64,000 nt of DNA from contig NZ_JACOPW010000001.1 in the NCBI RefSeq assembly GCF_015461845.1, forward strand, positions 1,748,757 to 1,812,756. The letters run 5' to 3'. The notes beneath the pieces were generated by a model that saw nothing but the letters and a program-made list of their open reading frames with translations, was not told the DNA's origin and searched no databases. Positions 1-9,431 of the stretch are shown here, piece by piece; the first letter of the stretch is position 1; every line of letters starts with the position of its first letter. Source of the stretch: Pseudomonas mucoides (GTDB lineage Bacteria > Pseudomonadota > Gammaproteobacteria > Pseudomonadales > Pseudomonadaceae). Made by a program: the position numbers and the translations under genes.

Positions 1-480
1 TTGCCGGGGATCATCACCGGGATCGCATTACTGGCGACCTTCAAGACGCTGGGGATCGAGCCCGGGATGTTCACCATCATCGTCGGCCACGCGACCTTCT
101 GCGTAGTGATCGTCTACAACAACGTCATCGCCCGTTTGCGCCGCACTTCGCACAGTTTGATCGAAGCCTCGATGGACCTCGGTGCCGATGGCTGGCAGAC
201 CTTCCGCTACATCGTCCTGCCGAACCTCGGCTCGGCGTTGCTGGCTGGCGGCATGCTCGCGTTTGCCCTGTCGTTCGACGAAATCATCGTCACCACCTTC
301 ACCGCCGGCCATGAACGCACCCTGCCGTTGTGGCTGCTCAACCAACTCAGCCGCCCACGGGACGTGCCGGTGACCAACGTCGTCGCGATGCTGGTGATGA
401 TGGTGACCATGCTGCCGATCCTTGGCGCCTATTACCTGACCCGGGGTGGCGAGAGTGTTGCCGGGAGCGGCGGTAAGTAA
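1..480 (+). CDS. ABC transporter permease, YdcV/PotC-like (3' part only)
   Basis: Inner-membrane permease subunit of a spermidine/putrescine-type ABC importer. The reading frame is open from the first base of the window, so the N-terminus is outside. The 159 visible residues keep hydrophobic segments and the cytoplasmic EAA loop ([20 protein letters not shown], about residues 55-74), which docks onto the ATPase. This permease class is usually about 260-280 aa, so roughly 100 residues are missing. The next gene is a PatD-like dehydrogenase, which matches the E. coli ydcSTUV-patD arrangement and suggests a polyamine or GABA-related substrate (inference). A REPIN element follows the stop. Confidence 0.85.
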   Translation: MPGIITGIALLATFKTLGIEPGMFTIIVGHATFCVVIVYNNVIARLRRTSHSLIEASMDLGADGWQTFRYIVLPNLGSALLAGGMLAFALSFDEIIVTTFTAGHERTLPLWLLNQLSRPRDVPVTNVVAMLVMMVTMLPILGAYYLTRGGESVAGSGGK

Positions 481-505
481 ACAACTCACAGACAACAATT
501 ATCTC

Positions 506-595
506 TGTGGGAGCGGGCTTGCCCGCGATGACTGACTGACATTCAACACATGTGTCGACTGTAAAACCGCTATCGCGGGCAAGCCCGCTCCCACA
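506..595. repeat. REPIN (paired inverted REP), copy A
   Basis: Two inverted REP arms, TGTGGGAGCGGGCTTGCCCG at 506 and its complement ending at 595, enclose a 40-50 nt spacer. The spacer has its own inner inverted repeat (TTCAACACATGTGTCGA, about 542-558). This is the classic dispersed palindromic element of fluorescent pseudomonads. It sits between the ABC permease and the dehydrogenase gene and could fold in the mRNA. Confidence 0.85.
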
Positions 596-645
596 GGGCC
601 TGATTTCCACAGAAGAACAACAATAGTTTTGAAGAGGACAGAACC

Positions 646-2070
646 ATGCAAACCAAACTCTTGATCAACGGCCAACTGATCGACGGCGAAGGCCCCGCCC
701 AACCCGTATTCAACCCGGCCCTCGGTCGCGTGTTGGTGGAAATCAATGAAGCCAGCGAAGCCCAGGTCGATGCGGCCGTGCGCGCCGCCGATGCTGCCTT
801 CGACAGCTGGTCGCAAACCCCACCGAAAGAACGTTCTCTGCTGCTGCTCAAACTCGCGGACGCCATCGAAGCCCATGGCGAAGAGCTGGCCAAACTGGAA
901 TCGGACAACTGCGGAAAACCCTACAGCGCCGCGCTGAACGACGAGATCCCGGCCATTGCCGACGTGTTCCGTTTCTTCGCCGGCGCCAGCCGTTGCATGA
1001 GCGGTTCGGCGGGCGGGGAATACCTGCCGGGCCACACCTCGATGATCCGCCGCGACCCGGTCGGCGTGATCGCCTCCATCGCGCCGTGGAACTACCCGCT
1101 GATGATGGTCGCCTGGAAAATCGCCCCCGCCCTGGCCGCCGGTAATACCGTGGTGCTCAAGCCGTCGGAGCAAACCCCGCTGACCGCCCTGCGTCTGGCC
1201 GAACTGGCGTCGGACATTTTCCCGGCCGGCGTACTCAACCTGGTGTTTGGTCGTGGTCCATCGGTTGGCAGCCCATTGGTCACCCACCCGAAAGTGCGCA
1301 TGGTGTCGCTGACCGGCTCGATTGCCACGGGCTCGAACATCATTTCCAGCACCGCCGACAGCGTCAAACGCATGCACATGGAATTGGGCGGCAAGGCCCC
1401 GGTGATCATCTTCGATGACGCCGACATCGACGCCGCCGTGGAAGGCATCCGCACCTTCGGTTTCTACAACGCCGGCCAGGACTGCACCGCCGCGTGCCGC
1501 ATCTATGCGCAGGCTGGCATCTACGAAAAATTCGTCGAGAAACTCGGCGAGGCGGTCAGCAGCATCAAGTACGGTTTGCAGGATGATCCATCGACCGAAC
1601 TGGGGCCGCTGATCACCGCGCAACACCGCGACCGTGTGGCCGGGTTTGTCGAGCGCGCTATCGCGCAACCGCACATTCGCCTGATCACCGGCGGCAAGAC
1701 TGTGGAAGGCAACGGGTTCTTCTTCGAGCCGACCGTGTTGGCCGATGCGCATCAGGATGACGAAATCGTTCGCCGCGAAGTGTTCGGGCCAGTGGTGTCG
1801 GTGACCCAATTCACCGATGAAGCGCAGGTGCTGGGCTGGGCCAACGATTCGGACTACGGCCTGGCGTCGTCAGTCTGGACCGCGGATGTCGGCCGCGCCC
1901 ATCGGATGTCTGCTCGCTTGCAGTACGGGTGCACGTGGGTGAATACGCATTTCATGCTGGTCAGTGAAATGCCGCATGGCGGTCAGAAACTGTCCGGTTA
2001 CGGGAAGGACATGTCGATGTATGGCCTGGAGGACTACACCGTCGTCCGGCATGTGATGTTCAAGCACTAA
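646..2070 (+). CDS. patD: Aminobutyraldehyde dehydrogenase (PatD-like)
   Basis: NAD-dependent aldehyde dehydrogenase of 474 aa, the usual family length. It probably oxidises gamma-aminobutyraldehyde to GABA in putrescine breakdown in the cytoplasm. Visible landmarks are the nucleotide-binding stretch [21 protein letters not shown] (around 146-166), LKPSEQTP, the general-base Glu in MELGGKAP (E246) and the catalytic Cys in [11 protein letters not shown] (C280). The start at 646 follows GAGGAC. The position behind a PotC/YdcV-like permease and ahead of an amino-acid permease supports a polyamine/GABA role. The exact substrate cannot be read from sequence; betaine aldehyde dehydrogenase is the main alternative. 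Confidence 0.85.
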   Translation: MQTKLLINGQLIDGEGPAQPVFNPALGRVLVEINEASEAQVDAAVRAADAAFDSWSQTPPKERSLLLLKLADAIEAHGEELAKLESDNCGKPYSAALNDEIPAIADVFRFFAGASRCMSGSAGGEYLPGHTSMIRRDPVGVIASIAPWNYPLMMVAWKIAPALAAGNTVVLKPSEQTPLTALRLAELASDIFPAGVLNLVFGRGPSVGSPLVTHPKVRMVSLTGSIATGSNIISSTADSVKRMHMELGGKAPVIIFDDADIDAAVEGIRTFGFYNAGQDCTAACRIYAQAGIYEKFVEKLGEAVSSIKYGLQDDPSTELGPLITAQHRDRVAGFVERAIAQPHIRLITGGKTVEGNGFFFEPTVLADAHQDDEIVRREVFGPVVSVTQFTDEAQVLGWANDSDYGLASSVWTADVGRAHRMSARLQYGCTWVNTHFMLVSEMPHGGQKLSGYGKDMSMYGLEDYTVVRHVMFKH

Positions 2071-2071
2071 A

Positions 2072-2141
2072 AGCATCGCAGGCAAGCCAGCTCCCACAGG
2101 GATTGCGCAAGACCTGTGGGAGCCGGGCTTGTCGGATCGCC
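2072..2141. repeat. Degenerate REPIN, copy B
   Basis: Inverted arms related to the other REPs (ATCGCAGGCAAGCCAGCTCC at about 2074; CTGTGGGAGCCGGGCTTGTC at 2114) have a short spacer of about 15 nt. It starts directly after the patD-like stop codon. The rest of the gap to 2313 shows no gene; the region just upstream of the permease is purine-poor and carries a GGAG ahead of the start. Confidence 0.7.
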
Positions 2142-2312
2142 GTACCGCCGCGATGGCATCACCGCAAACTCAAGGAAGAAACCGGCACTTAGCATCACCC
2201 AGGTTCCACCCCAAAGAAGCCAAAACAATAACCACCGATCCGGGCAGCGCCTCACGGCCCCGCCACGGTTTCGGACATCCGAAATCTGCCGATTTTCCGG
2301 AGCTGACACACT

Positions 2313-3797
2313 ATGAGTACAACACCCGAACTCGCTGTAGCCGTCGCCGACAGCGACGCCGAGCAGTTACGCAAACTGGGTTACACGTCGAACTTCAATC
2401 GCAGCATGAGTCTGTGGGAAAACTTCGCCCTGGGCTTCACTTACCTCTCGCCGGTCGTAGGGGTTTATACCCTCTTCGGCCTGTGTCTGGCCGCAGGCGG
2501 GCCACCGATGTTCTGGGCCTATTTGCTGGTCGGTTGCGGCCAGTTGCTGGTGTGCCTGATCTTCGGTGAAGTGGTTTCGCAATTCCCGATTTCCGGTGGC
2601 GTCTACCCGTGGGCCCGCCGCTTGGTGGGCAAACGCTGGGCGTGGATGGTCGGCTGGATCTACTCCATCGCCCTGTGCGTCACCATCGCCGCCGTTGCCG
2701 TCGGTGCCGGTCCGTACCTGGCCGCCATGATGGGTTTTGAGCCGAGCAACAACACCAACATCATCATCGCCCTGTTCCTCACGCTGTTCGCCACCCTGGT
2801 CAACCTCAGCGGCACCAAGGTACTGGCGCGTATCGCCATGTTCGGTTTTCTGTGCGAGCTGGTCGGCGCGGTGATCGTCGGCGTTTACCTGCTGGTGTTC
2901 GAGCGTCATCAGCCGCTCAGCGTGTTGTTCAACACCTTCGACATCAGCGTCGACGGCTCGTACTTGCCCGCCTTCCTCACCGCTTCGCTGGCGGGGATGT
3001 TCCTGTACTACGGCTTCGAGGCCTGCGGCGATGTGGCCGAAGAAACCCCGAACCCGAGCAAGAAAATCCCGGTGGCCATGCGCATGACCATCTACATCGG
3101 CGGCATCGCAGCGATGTTCGCCTGCCTGGCGCTGATCCTCGCCGTGCCGGACATGCAAGCCGTGATCAACGGCACCGACAAAGACCCGGTCACCACCATC
3201 CTCAACAACGCCTTCGGCCCGGTCGGTTCGAAAGTGGTGATGGGCGTGGTGATGATTTCCTTTATCTCCTGCGTCATCAGCCTGCAAGCGGCGGCGAGCC
3301 GTCTGCTGTACTCCTACGCACGCGATGAAATGATCATCGGCAGCTCACTGCTGAAAAAGATCTCTACAGCCACTCAGGTGCCGGTAGCGGCGCTGTTCGT
3401 CTCCGGTGTCCTGCCGGCGCTGATCATCATCCTCGGCTTCTTCCTGCAGGATGCCGTGGCAACCATCGTCAGCTTCGCGGCGATCGGCATCTACCTGGCC
3501 TTCCAGATGATCGTGCTCGGGGCCCTCTATGCCCGCATGAAAGGCTGGAAACCGAGCGGCAAATTCACCCTCGGTGCCTGGGGCTGGCTGGTAAACATCG
3601 GCGCGCTGGCCTACGGCGTCGGCGCGATCGTCAACATGGCCTGGCCACGCACACCGGATGCAGCGTGGTACATCAACTACGCCATGGTGCTGAGCACGGC
3701 GATCGTGATTGGTTTGGGCTTGTTGTACATGTGGATGGCCAAGCCGTATGACCACGGGACTGCGCCTTCGGGGGACGCTTGGAAGGCTAGTCGGTAA
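2313..3797 (+). CDS. APC-superfamily amino-acid permease
   Basis: A 494-aa inner-membrane transporter with about 12 hydrophobic segments. The N-terminal pattern (FNRSMSLWENFALGFTYLSP), the GGVYPWAR motif after TM2, and the FYYGFEACGDVAEE-like stretch after TM6 (LYYGFEACGDVAEETPNPSK, about residues 231-250) place it in the amino acid/choline transporter branch of the APC superfamily. It is likely a proton-coupled importer of an amino acid or amine such as GABA, given the upstream polyamine genes (inference). The start has GGAG about 10 nt upstream. A weak hairpin (3812-3827) follows the stop. Confidence 0.85.
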   Translation: MSTTPELAVAVADSDAEQLRKLGYTSNFNRSMSLWENFALGFTYLSPVVGVYTLFGLCLAAGGPPMFWAYLLVGCGQLLVCLIFGEVVSQFPISGGVYPWARRLVGKRWAWMVGWIYSIALCVTIAAVAVGAGPYLAAMMGFEPSNNTNIIIALFLTLFATLVNLSGTKVLARIAMFGFLCELVGAVIVGVYLLVFERHQPLSVLFNTFDISVDGSYLPAFLTASLAGMFLYYGFEACGDVAEETPNPSKKIPVAMRMTIYIGGIAAMFACLALILAVPDMQAVINGTDKDPVTTILNNAFGPVGSKVVMGVVMISFISCVISLQAAASRLLYSYARDEMIIGSSLLKKISTATQVPVAALFVSGVLPALIIILGFFLQDAVATIVSFAAIGIYLAFQMIVLGALYARMKGWKPSGKFTLGAWGWLVNIGALAYGVGAIVNMAWPRTPDAAWYINYAMVLSTAIVIGLGLLYMWMAKPYDHGTAPSGDAWKASR

Positions 3798-3837
3798 ACA
3801 TACTTGCTCAGCCCGCAGCGATGCGGGGTAAAAGATG

Positions 3838-3868
3838 AAAAAGGGGCAGACTTCACAGTCCGCCCCTT
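3838..3868 (-). terminator. Intrinsic terminator of the small basic protein gene
   Basis: The stem AAGGGGC...GCCCCTT (3841-3868) extends inward with GACT/AGTC pairing. Read on the minus strand it is followed by a run of five T. It lies 30 nt beyond the stop of the leftward gene at 3898. Confidence 0.7.
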
Positions 3869-3897
3869 GGCTTCCCAACAACCTTAATCTCAACCCC

Positions 3898-4128
3898 TCA
3901 AAACCGCGAAACAGTCCGCATCGCATCCACCAGATACCGCATCGCAATCCGGTCGCTCTCCGACAGCTCTCGATACCGTTCCAACAACTTCATTTCGTCC
4001 GGGCTGAGTCGGCGCCTTCGCCGGCCGCTGGCCAGGCAAGGAAGAATGCCTAACATTTCGGTGATGCCTTGTACTTTTGTCATCGACGATGTCCTTCTAT
4101 AAGACCGAGAAAACTTCAAAAACCGCAT
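3898..4128 (-). CDS. Small basic protein of unknown function
   Basis: A 76-aa protein with an Arg/Lys-rich N-terminal half (KFSRSYRRT; GRRRRRLSPDE) followed by an amphipathic helical half (EMKLLERYRELSESDRIAMR) that resembles a helix-turn-helix dimer or DNA-binding tail. Two starts are well supported. The ATG at 4128 is preceded by AAGGAG at about 6 nt. An internal ATG at 4083 (MTKVQGI..., 61 aa) is preceded by GAAGGAC at about 8 nt. I give the longer form. The gene is followed by its own terminator and reads away from opgD. I do not recognise a named family. Confidence 0.6.
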   Translation of the reverse strand: MRFLKFSRSYRRTSSMTKVQGITEMLGILPCLASGRRRRRLSPDEMKLLERYRELSESDRIAMRYLVDAMRTVSRF

Positions 4129-4475
4129 CGCCCTCTCCTTTTTGTTTGTCGCCGGCCTTAAGGGCTGAAGCCGGTCATGAGCACAGAATAGGAACATTCC
4201 CGGCACTGAAAAGCGGTTTTTAGAGTAATTAGTCAAAAAAAGCAGAAATGCCCTATAAATCAGAAGGCGCTGTCAGAAAAATGAACCGAAATGTCTTGTT
4301 TCATTGCCGAACCATCAAAGTGCTATCCATCAATTTTGGTCTGTGATCGAACGGTTTAAGCTATTTGGCATCTCTTTACAGTCCGTTGCGTTTGGTCGAA
4401 GGCATGTCCGAACCGTTATTTTTGATCCAGCACGTGCCAGGAACGGCGCGGGATTGCTCACGACAGGTTGTACTT

Positions 4476-6101
4476 ATGCATCGCAGGAATTTGCTCAAAG
4501 CGTCCATGGCCATCGCGGCCTACACCGGTTTGTCCGCCACCGGCCTGTTGGCCAGCCGTGCCTGGGCGGGCAACGGTACGGCGGATGGCGAGGCTCAGGC
4601 GTTCGATTTTGAAGCGCTGAAGATTCAGGCCAAGCAGCTCGCCGGCAACCGCTATCAGGACACCAAGCAGGTGCTGCCGCCGACGCTGGCGACCATGACG
4701 CCGCAGAACTTCAACGCGATCCGCTACGACGCGAATCACTCGCTGTGGAAGGATTTGAACGGTCAGCTGGACGTGCAGTTTTTCCACGTCGGCATGGGGT
4801 TCAAGCAGCCGGTGCGCATGTACAGCGTCGATCCCAAGACGCGTCAGGCGCGGGAGGTGCATTTCCGCCCTTCACTGTTCAACTATGAAAAAACCACGGT
4901 CGACACCAAGCAGCTGACGGGCGACCTGGGGTTTTCCGGGTTCAAGCTGTTCAAGGCTCCGGAGCTGGACCGGCACGATGTGTTGTCTTTCCTCGGCGCG
5001 AGTTACTTCCGTGCGGTAGACGCCACCGGCCAGTACGGTCTGTCGGCGCGCGGGTTGGCGATTGATACGTACGCCAAGAAGCGCGAGGAGTTTCCGGACT
5101 TCACCAAGTTCTGGTTCGAGACGCCGGACAAGGACAGCACCCGTTTCGTGGTCTACGCCCTGCTGGATTCGCCGAGCGCGACCGGTGCTTACCGTTTCGA
5201 CATCGATTGCCAGGCCAGTCAGGTGGTCATGGCTGTCGATGCCCACATCAACGCGCGTACCGCCATCGAGCAACTGGGCATCGCGCCGATGACCAGCATG
5301 TTCAGCTGCGGCACCCATGAGCGGCGCATGTGCGACACCATTCACCCGCAGATCCACGACTCGGATCGTCTGGCGATGTGGCGCGGCAACGGTGAGTGGA
5401 TCTGCCGCCCGCTGAACAACCCCGCGACACTGCAATTCAATGCCTTTGCCGACACCGATCCGAAAGGTTTCGGCCTGGTACAGACCGACCATGAGTTCGC
5501 CAGCTACCAGGACACCGTCGATTGGTACAGCAAGCGTCCGAGCCTGTGGGTAGAACCGACAACGGCGTGGGGCGAAGGCTCTATCGATCTGCTGGAAATT
5601 CCTACCACCGGCGAGACGCTGGATAACATCGTCGCGTTCTGGACCCCGAAAAAACCGGTCGCGGCCGGTGATTCCCTGAATTACGGCTACAAGCTCTACT
5701 GGAGCGCGCTGCCTCCGGTCGGCACGCCGCTGGCGCGGGTCAATGCGACCCGTTCGGGCATGGGCGGCTTCACCGAAGGCTGGGCGCCGGGCGAGCATTA
5801 CCCGGAAGTCTGGGCGCGGCGCTTTGCGGTGGACTTCACCGGTGGCGGTCTGGATCGCTTGCCGGAAGGCGCAGGGATCGAGCCCGTGGTGACGTGCTCG
5901 AACGGGCAGGTGAAGGATTTCAATGTGTTGGTGCTGGACGACATCAAGGGTTATCGCATTACCTTTGACTGGTTCCCGACCAATGACAGCGTGGAGCCGG
6001 TAGAGCTGCGGTTGTTCATCCGGACCAATGACCGGACGTTGAGTGAGACCTGGTTGTATCAGTACTTTCCGCCGGCGCCGGATAAGCGTAAGTACACCTG
6101 A
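4476..6101 (+). CDS. opgD: Glucan biosynthesis protein D, periplasmic
   Basis: Osmoregulated periplasmic glucan biosynthesis protein of the MdoG/MdoD family, acting on the beta-glucan backbone in the periplasm. The start at 4476 gives 541 aa, the normal length. It begins with a twin-arginine signal ([18 protein letters not shown], residues 1-18), then a hydrophobic core and a probable cleavage after ASRAWA, so export by Tat is expected. Conserved OpgG/OpgD stretches include [25 protein letters not shown] and [10 protein letters not shown]. An in-frame ATG at 4365 would bury the signal and is not preferred. It appears monocistronic and ends in a bidirectional terminator shared with the convergent reductase gene. 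Confidence 0.92.
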   Translation: MHRRNLLKASMAIAAYTGLSATGLLASRAWAGNGTADGEAQAFDFEALKIQAKQLAGNRYQDTKQVLPPTLATMTPQNFNAIRYDANHSLWKDLNGQLDVQFFHVGMGFKQPVRMYSVDPKTRQAREVHFRPSLFNYEKTTVDTKQLTGDLGFSGFKLFKAPELDRHDVLSFLGASYFRAVDATGQYGLSARGLAIDTYAKKREEFPDFTKFWFETPDKDSTRFVVYALLDSPSATGAYRFDIDCQASQVVMAVDAHINARTAIEQLGIAPMTSMFSCGTHERRMCDTIHPQIHDSDRLAMWRGNGEWICRPLNNPATLQFNAFADTDPKGFGLVQTDHEFASYQDTVDWYSKRPSLWVEPTTAWGEGSIDLLEIPTTGETLDNIVAFWTPKKPVAAGDSLNYGYKLYWSALPPVGTPLARVNATRSGMGGFTEGWAPGEHYPEVWARRFAVDFTGGGLDRLPEGAGIEPVVTCSNGQVKDFNVLVLDDIKGYRITFDWFPTNDSVEPVELRLFIRTNDRTLSETWLYQYFPPAPDKRKYT

Positions 6102-6125
6102 AGTTAAGGGTTGTCTGGGCGGGCC

Positions 6126-6221
6126 TCTTCGCGGGCAAGCCCGCTCCCACAAGGATCGGCTGTGTTGCACAAAAGGAGTGAACTCTACTGAAACCCTGTG
6201 GGAGCGGGCTTGCCCGCGAAG
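6126..6221. repeat. REPIN, copy C
   Basis: Inverted arms TTCGCGGGCAAGCCCGCTCC (from 6127) and GGAGCGGGCTTGCCCGCGAA (to 6220) form a perfect 20-bp or longer stem around a spacer of about 50 nt. It lies 3' of opgD and ahead of the terminator. Confidence 0.85.
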
Positions 6222-6260
6222 ACGGCCTGACAGGCGACAAATGTTCCCGCCCAGAAACGC

Positions 6261-6292
6261 AAAAGCCCCGATCACATCGATCGGGGCTTTTT
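6261..6292. terminator. Bidirectional intrinsic terminator (opgD / reductase)
   Basis: A 13-bp perfect stem, AAAAGCCCCGATC...GATCGGGGCTTTT, with a 5-nt loop. It has T runs on both strands and lies between the convergent opgD and the old-yellow-enzyme gene. Confidence 0.9.
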
Positions 6293-6308
6293 GGTTTTAC
6301 AGCCGCAT

Positions 6309-7415
6309 TCAGTCACGCAAATCCGACTCATGTATCGGCTGATCCCGGTGCGTCGCCCGCTGGTATTGCGCAGGCCAGATAGCCTTGCGCCCGCCTAAAT
6401 CATCATCGGCATGCAGCGGCCAATACGGATCGCGCAGCAGTTCTCGCGCCAGGAAGATGATGTCCGCCTGGCATGTGCGCAAGATATGTTCGGCCTGGGC
6501 CGGCTCGGTGATCATGCCGACCGTGCCGGTGGCAATGCCCGACTCCTTGCGCACGCGCTCGGCGAAGCGGGTTTGATAACCGGGTCCTGTCGGAATTTCG
6601 GCATTGGCCGCCGTACCGCCCGAGGACACGTCGATCAGGTCCACGCCCAGCCCTTTGAGGCGGCGCGCCAGTTCCACGGTTTCATCCGGGTTCCAGCCAT
6701 CTTCCACCCAATCGGTGGCCGATACCCGCACGAACAGCGGCAGTTCTTCAGGCCATACCGCACGCACCGCTTCGGTGACTTGCAGCACCAGTCGGATGCG
6801 ATTCTCGAATGAACCACCGTATTGATCGCGGCGCTGATTGCTCAGGGGCGACAGAAATTGATGCAACAGGTAACCGTGGGCGGCGTGGATTTCGACCACT
6901 TTGAATCCGGCGGTCAATGCACGCTGGGCAGCAGCGACAAAAGCCTGAATGACCTCAGCGATCTCGCTTTCTTCGAGTTGCCTTGGGTGCGTGTGCTGCG
7001 GGTCGAAAGCAATAGTCGACGGGCCTACCGGCACCCAGCCGCCGTCTTCGGGTTTAACGCTGCCATGTTTGCCGAGCCACGGCCGATGAGTGCTGGCCTT
7101 GCGCCCGGCGTGTGCCAACTGGATGCCGGCCACAGCGCCCTGAGCGGCGATGAAGCGGGTAATGCGTTGCAGGGGTTCGATCTGCTCGTCAGTCCACAGG
7201 CCAAGGTCTTGAGCGGTGATGCGCCCGTCGGCGGTGACGGCGGTTGCTTCGGTAAACACCAGGCCGGCGCCACCGACCGCACGACTGCCGAGGTGGACAA
7301 GGTGCCAGTCATTGGCCAGCCCATCGACGCTGGAGTACTGGCACATCGGGGAGACCGCGATACGGTTGAGCAGGGTCAATTGACGCAGGGTATAGGGTTC
7401 AAGCAGCAGACTCAT
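6309..7415 (-). CDS. NADH:flavin oxidoreductase, old yellow enzyme family (YqjM/XenA-like)
   Basis: A 368-aa FMN-dependent ene-reductase of the cytoplasm that reduces activated C=C bonds with NAD(P)H. It has the YqjM-class N-terminus with a regulatory Cys in SPMCQYSS, the active-site HAGRKAS stretch, and the family signature HGYLLHQFLSPLSNQRRDQY with GGSFENR (about residues 180-205). GAGAGGTG precedes the start. Its place next to recJ agrees with the FMN oxidoreductase near recJ in other pseudomonads (from memory). The natural substrate cannot be inferred; xenobiotic reductase is the usual label. Confidence 0.9.
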   Translation of the reverse strand: MSLLLEPYTLRQLTLLNRIAVSPMCQYSSVDGLANDWHLVHLGSRAVGGAGLVFTEATAVTADGRITAQDLGLWTDEQIEPLQRITRFIAAQGAVAGIQLAHAGRKASTHRPWLGKHGSVKPEDGGWVPVGPSTIAFDPQHTHPRQLEESEIAEVIQAFVAAAQRALTAGFKVVEIHAAHGYLLHQFLSPLSNQRRDQYGGSFENRIRLVLQVTEAVRAVWPEELPLFVRVSATDWVEDGWNPDETVELARRLKGLGVDLIDVSSGGTAANAEIPTGPGYQTRFAERVRKESGIATGTVGMITEPAQAEHILRTCQADIIFLARELLRDPYWPLHADDDLGGRKAIWPAQYQRATHRDQPIHESDLRD

Positions 7416-7612
7416 GGGGCACCTCTCGAATCAGTGGGCAGGCTCCAGGGTTCTGTTTGAAAAGTCGACGAGTGACAGGAAAAAGGCGCAGCACCCGCCC
7501 CCGCGGGCAAAAAATTCGACAAGACGTCACAAGGATAATCAAGCAGTGCTTAGAGCCTAGTCGACATCGGGGGATGAGGGAGGGTTCCTGGGATATTTGG
7601 CGTCAGGAAGAT

Positions 7613-7663
7613 CGCTATCGCGGGCACGCCATGCGCCTGTAGGAGCAAGGCTTGCCCGCGATG
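7613..7663. repeat. REP element, partly degenerate, copy D
   Basis: One good REP arm (GTAGGAGCAAGGCTTGCCCG at about 7639) is preceded by a shorter inverted arm (GCTATCGCGGGCACGC). It lies just beyond the recJ stop. The rest of the 250-nt gap between the reductase and recJ has no supportable gene. Confidence 0.6.
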
Positions 7664-7666
7664 GGG

Positions 7667-9376
7667 TCACCGCGGTTCGATGTGGGCAATCATCAACTGC
7701 ACGGTTTCGTTACCGCGAAACTCGTTGAGGTCGAGTTTGTAGGCCAGTTCCACCCACTTGATGGTCGGGTTCGGCCAGATATCACGGTCGATGCCGAAGG
7801 CGATGCCGTCGAGTTTCACCGAACCGCATTCGCTTTTCAGTACCACTTTCAGGTGGCGTTCACCGACAACGCGCTGCTCAACCAGTTGGAACACGCCATG
7901 GAACAGCGGCTCCGGAAAGTGCTGCCCCCAAGGACCGGCATGACGCAGGGCCCGCGCCAGTTCGAGGTGGAACTCTTCGACCGCCAGCGTGCCGTCCGAC
8001 AGCAGCCGGCCGGTCAGGTCTTCTTCACGCAATTGCCGACGCACTTCCGCATCAAAGGCCTCGGCAAACAGCGGAAAATTCGCTTCCGGTAGCGTCAGCC
8101 CGGCCGCCATCGCGTGGCCGCCGTACTTGCTGATCAGGTTGGGATGTTGCGTGGCCACCACGCTCAGCGCGTCGCGAATGTGGAACCCCTGAACCGAACG
8201 CCCCGAGCCCTTGAGCAAGCCGTCACCGGCATCGGCAAAGGCGATGGTCGGGCGGAAATAGCGCTCTTTCATCCGTGAAGCAAGGATGCCGATGACACCC
8301 TGGTGCCACTCGGGATCGAACAGGCACAAACCGAACGGCATCGACTCGACCGGCAAATCCTTCAGTTGCGCCAGCGCTTCGCGCTGCATGCCCTGTTCGA
8401 TGGATTTGCGGTCCTGGTTCATACCGTCGAGTTGCACGGCCATTTCCCGCGCCAGCCCCGCGTCGTCGGTGAGCAGGCATTCGATGCCCAGGCTCATGTC
8501 GTCCAGCCGCCCTGCCGCGTTAAGGCGCGGGCCGACAATGAAGCCCAGATCGGTAGAGGTGATGCGCGCCGGCTCACGCTTGGCGACTTCGAGAATCGCC
8601 TTGATCCCCGGCCGCGCACGCCCGGCGCGAATCCGTTCCAGACCTTGATGGACCAGAATCCGGTTGTTGGCATCCAGCGGCACCACGTCGGCGACGCTGC
8701 CCAGCGCCACCAGGTCCAGCAACTCGCCAATGTTCGGCTGCGGCTTGCTCTCGTACCAGCCAAGGCTGCGCAAACGCGCACGCAGCGCCATCAGTACATA
8801 GAAAATCACCCCGACACCGGCCAATGCCTTGCTCGGGAAATCGCACCCTCGCTGGTTCGGATTGACGATGGCATCGGCCAGCGGCATTTCATCGCCGGGC
8901 AAGTGGTGGTCGGTGACCAGCACGTTGAGACCGGCCTTTTTCGCCGCCGCCACGCCTTCGACACTGGAAATTCCGTTGTCCACGGTGATCAGCAATTGCG
9001 GCGTACGGGTCAACGCGACTTCGACAATTTCCGGCGTCAGGCCATAGCCGTACTCAAACCGGTTTGGCACCAGATAGTCGACGTGAGCCGCACCCAGCAG
9101 GCGCAAGCCCAACACGCCCACGGTACTGGCCGTGGCACCATCGGCGTCAAAGTCGCCGACGATCAGAATGCGCTGGCGCTGTTCCAGCGCCGTCACCAGC
9201 AAATCCACGGCGGCATCGATGCCTTTGAGCTGCTGGAACGGAATCAGCCGCGCCAGGCTCTTGTCCAGTTCAGCCTCGGTCAGCACGCCCCGCGCCGCGT
9301 ACAGGCGGGTCAACAGCGGCGGCAAATCACCGAGAAATGGCAGGGTGTCGGGCAACAGGCGAGGTTCGATACGCAT
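7667..9376 (-). CDS. recJ: Single-stranded-DNA-specific exonuclease RecJ
   Basis: 5'-3' ssDNA exonuclease used in recombination and mismatch repair. The start at 9376 (MRIEPRLLPD) gives 569 aa, the family length. The DHH-superfamily metal motifs are visible: VGDFDADGATAS (about 71-82), LITVDNGIS, VTDHHLPG, then the DHHA1 and OB-type C-terminal part. Its stop lies in the edge of a REP element. yaeQ is immediately upstream on the same strand, and the pair probably forms a transcription unit. Confidence 0.95.
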   Translation of the reverse strand: MRIEPRLLPDTLPFLGDLPPLLTRLYAARGVLTEAELDKSLARLIPFQQLKGIDAAVDLLVTALEQRQRILIVGDFDADGATASTVGVLGLRLLGAAHVDYLVPNRFEYGYGLTPEIVEVALTRTPQLLITVDNGISSVEGVAAAKKAGLNVLVTDHHLPGDEMPLADAIVNPNQRGCDFPSKALAGVGVIFYVLMALRARLRSLGWYESKPQPNIGELLDLVALGSVADVVPLDANNRILVHQGLERIRAGRARPGIKAILEVAKREPARITSTDLGFIVGPRLNAAGRLDDMSLGIECLLTDDAGLAREMAVQLDGMNQDRKSIEQGMQREALAQLKDLPVESMPFGLCLFDPEWHQGVIGILASRMKERYFRPTIAFADAGDGLLKGSGRSVQGFHIRDALSVVATQHPNLISKYGGHAMAAGLTLPEANFPLFAEAFDAEVRRQLREEDLTGRLLSDGTLAVEEFHLELARALRHAGPWGQHFPEPLFHGVFQLVEQRVVGERHLKVVLKSECGSVKLDGIAFGIDRDIWPNPTIKWVELAYKLDLNEFRGNETVQLMIAHIEPR

Positions 9377-9431
9377 GGGGTGACGGAAGCTTCTCTTGAT
9401 TACGTGGGATGAGTCTGTTGCCAGCGCAGTA

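Noticed and set aside
499..1809. 436-codon minus-strand frame opposite the patD-like gene
   Set aside because: Shadow of the dehydrogenase. No motif, no ribosome site, and it runs through a REPIN.
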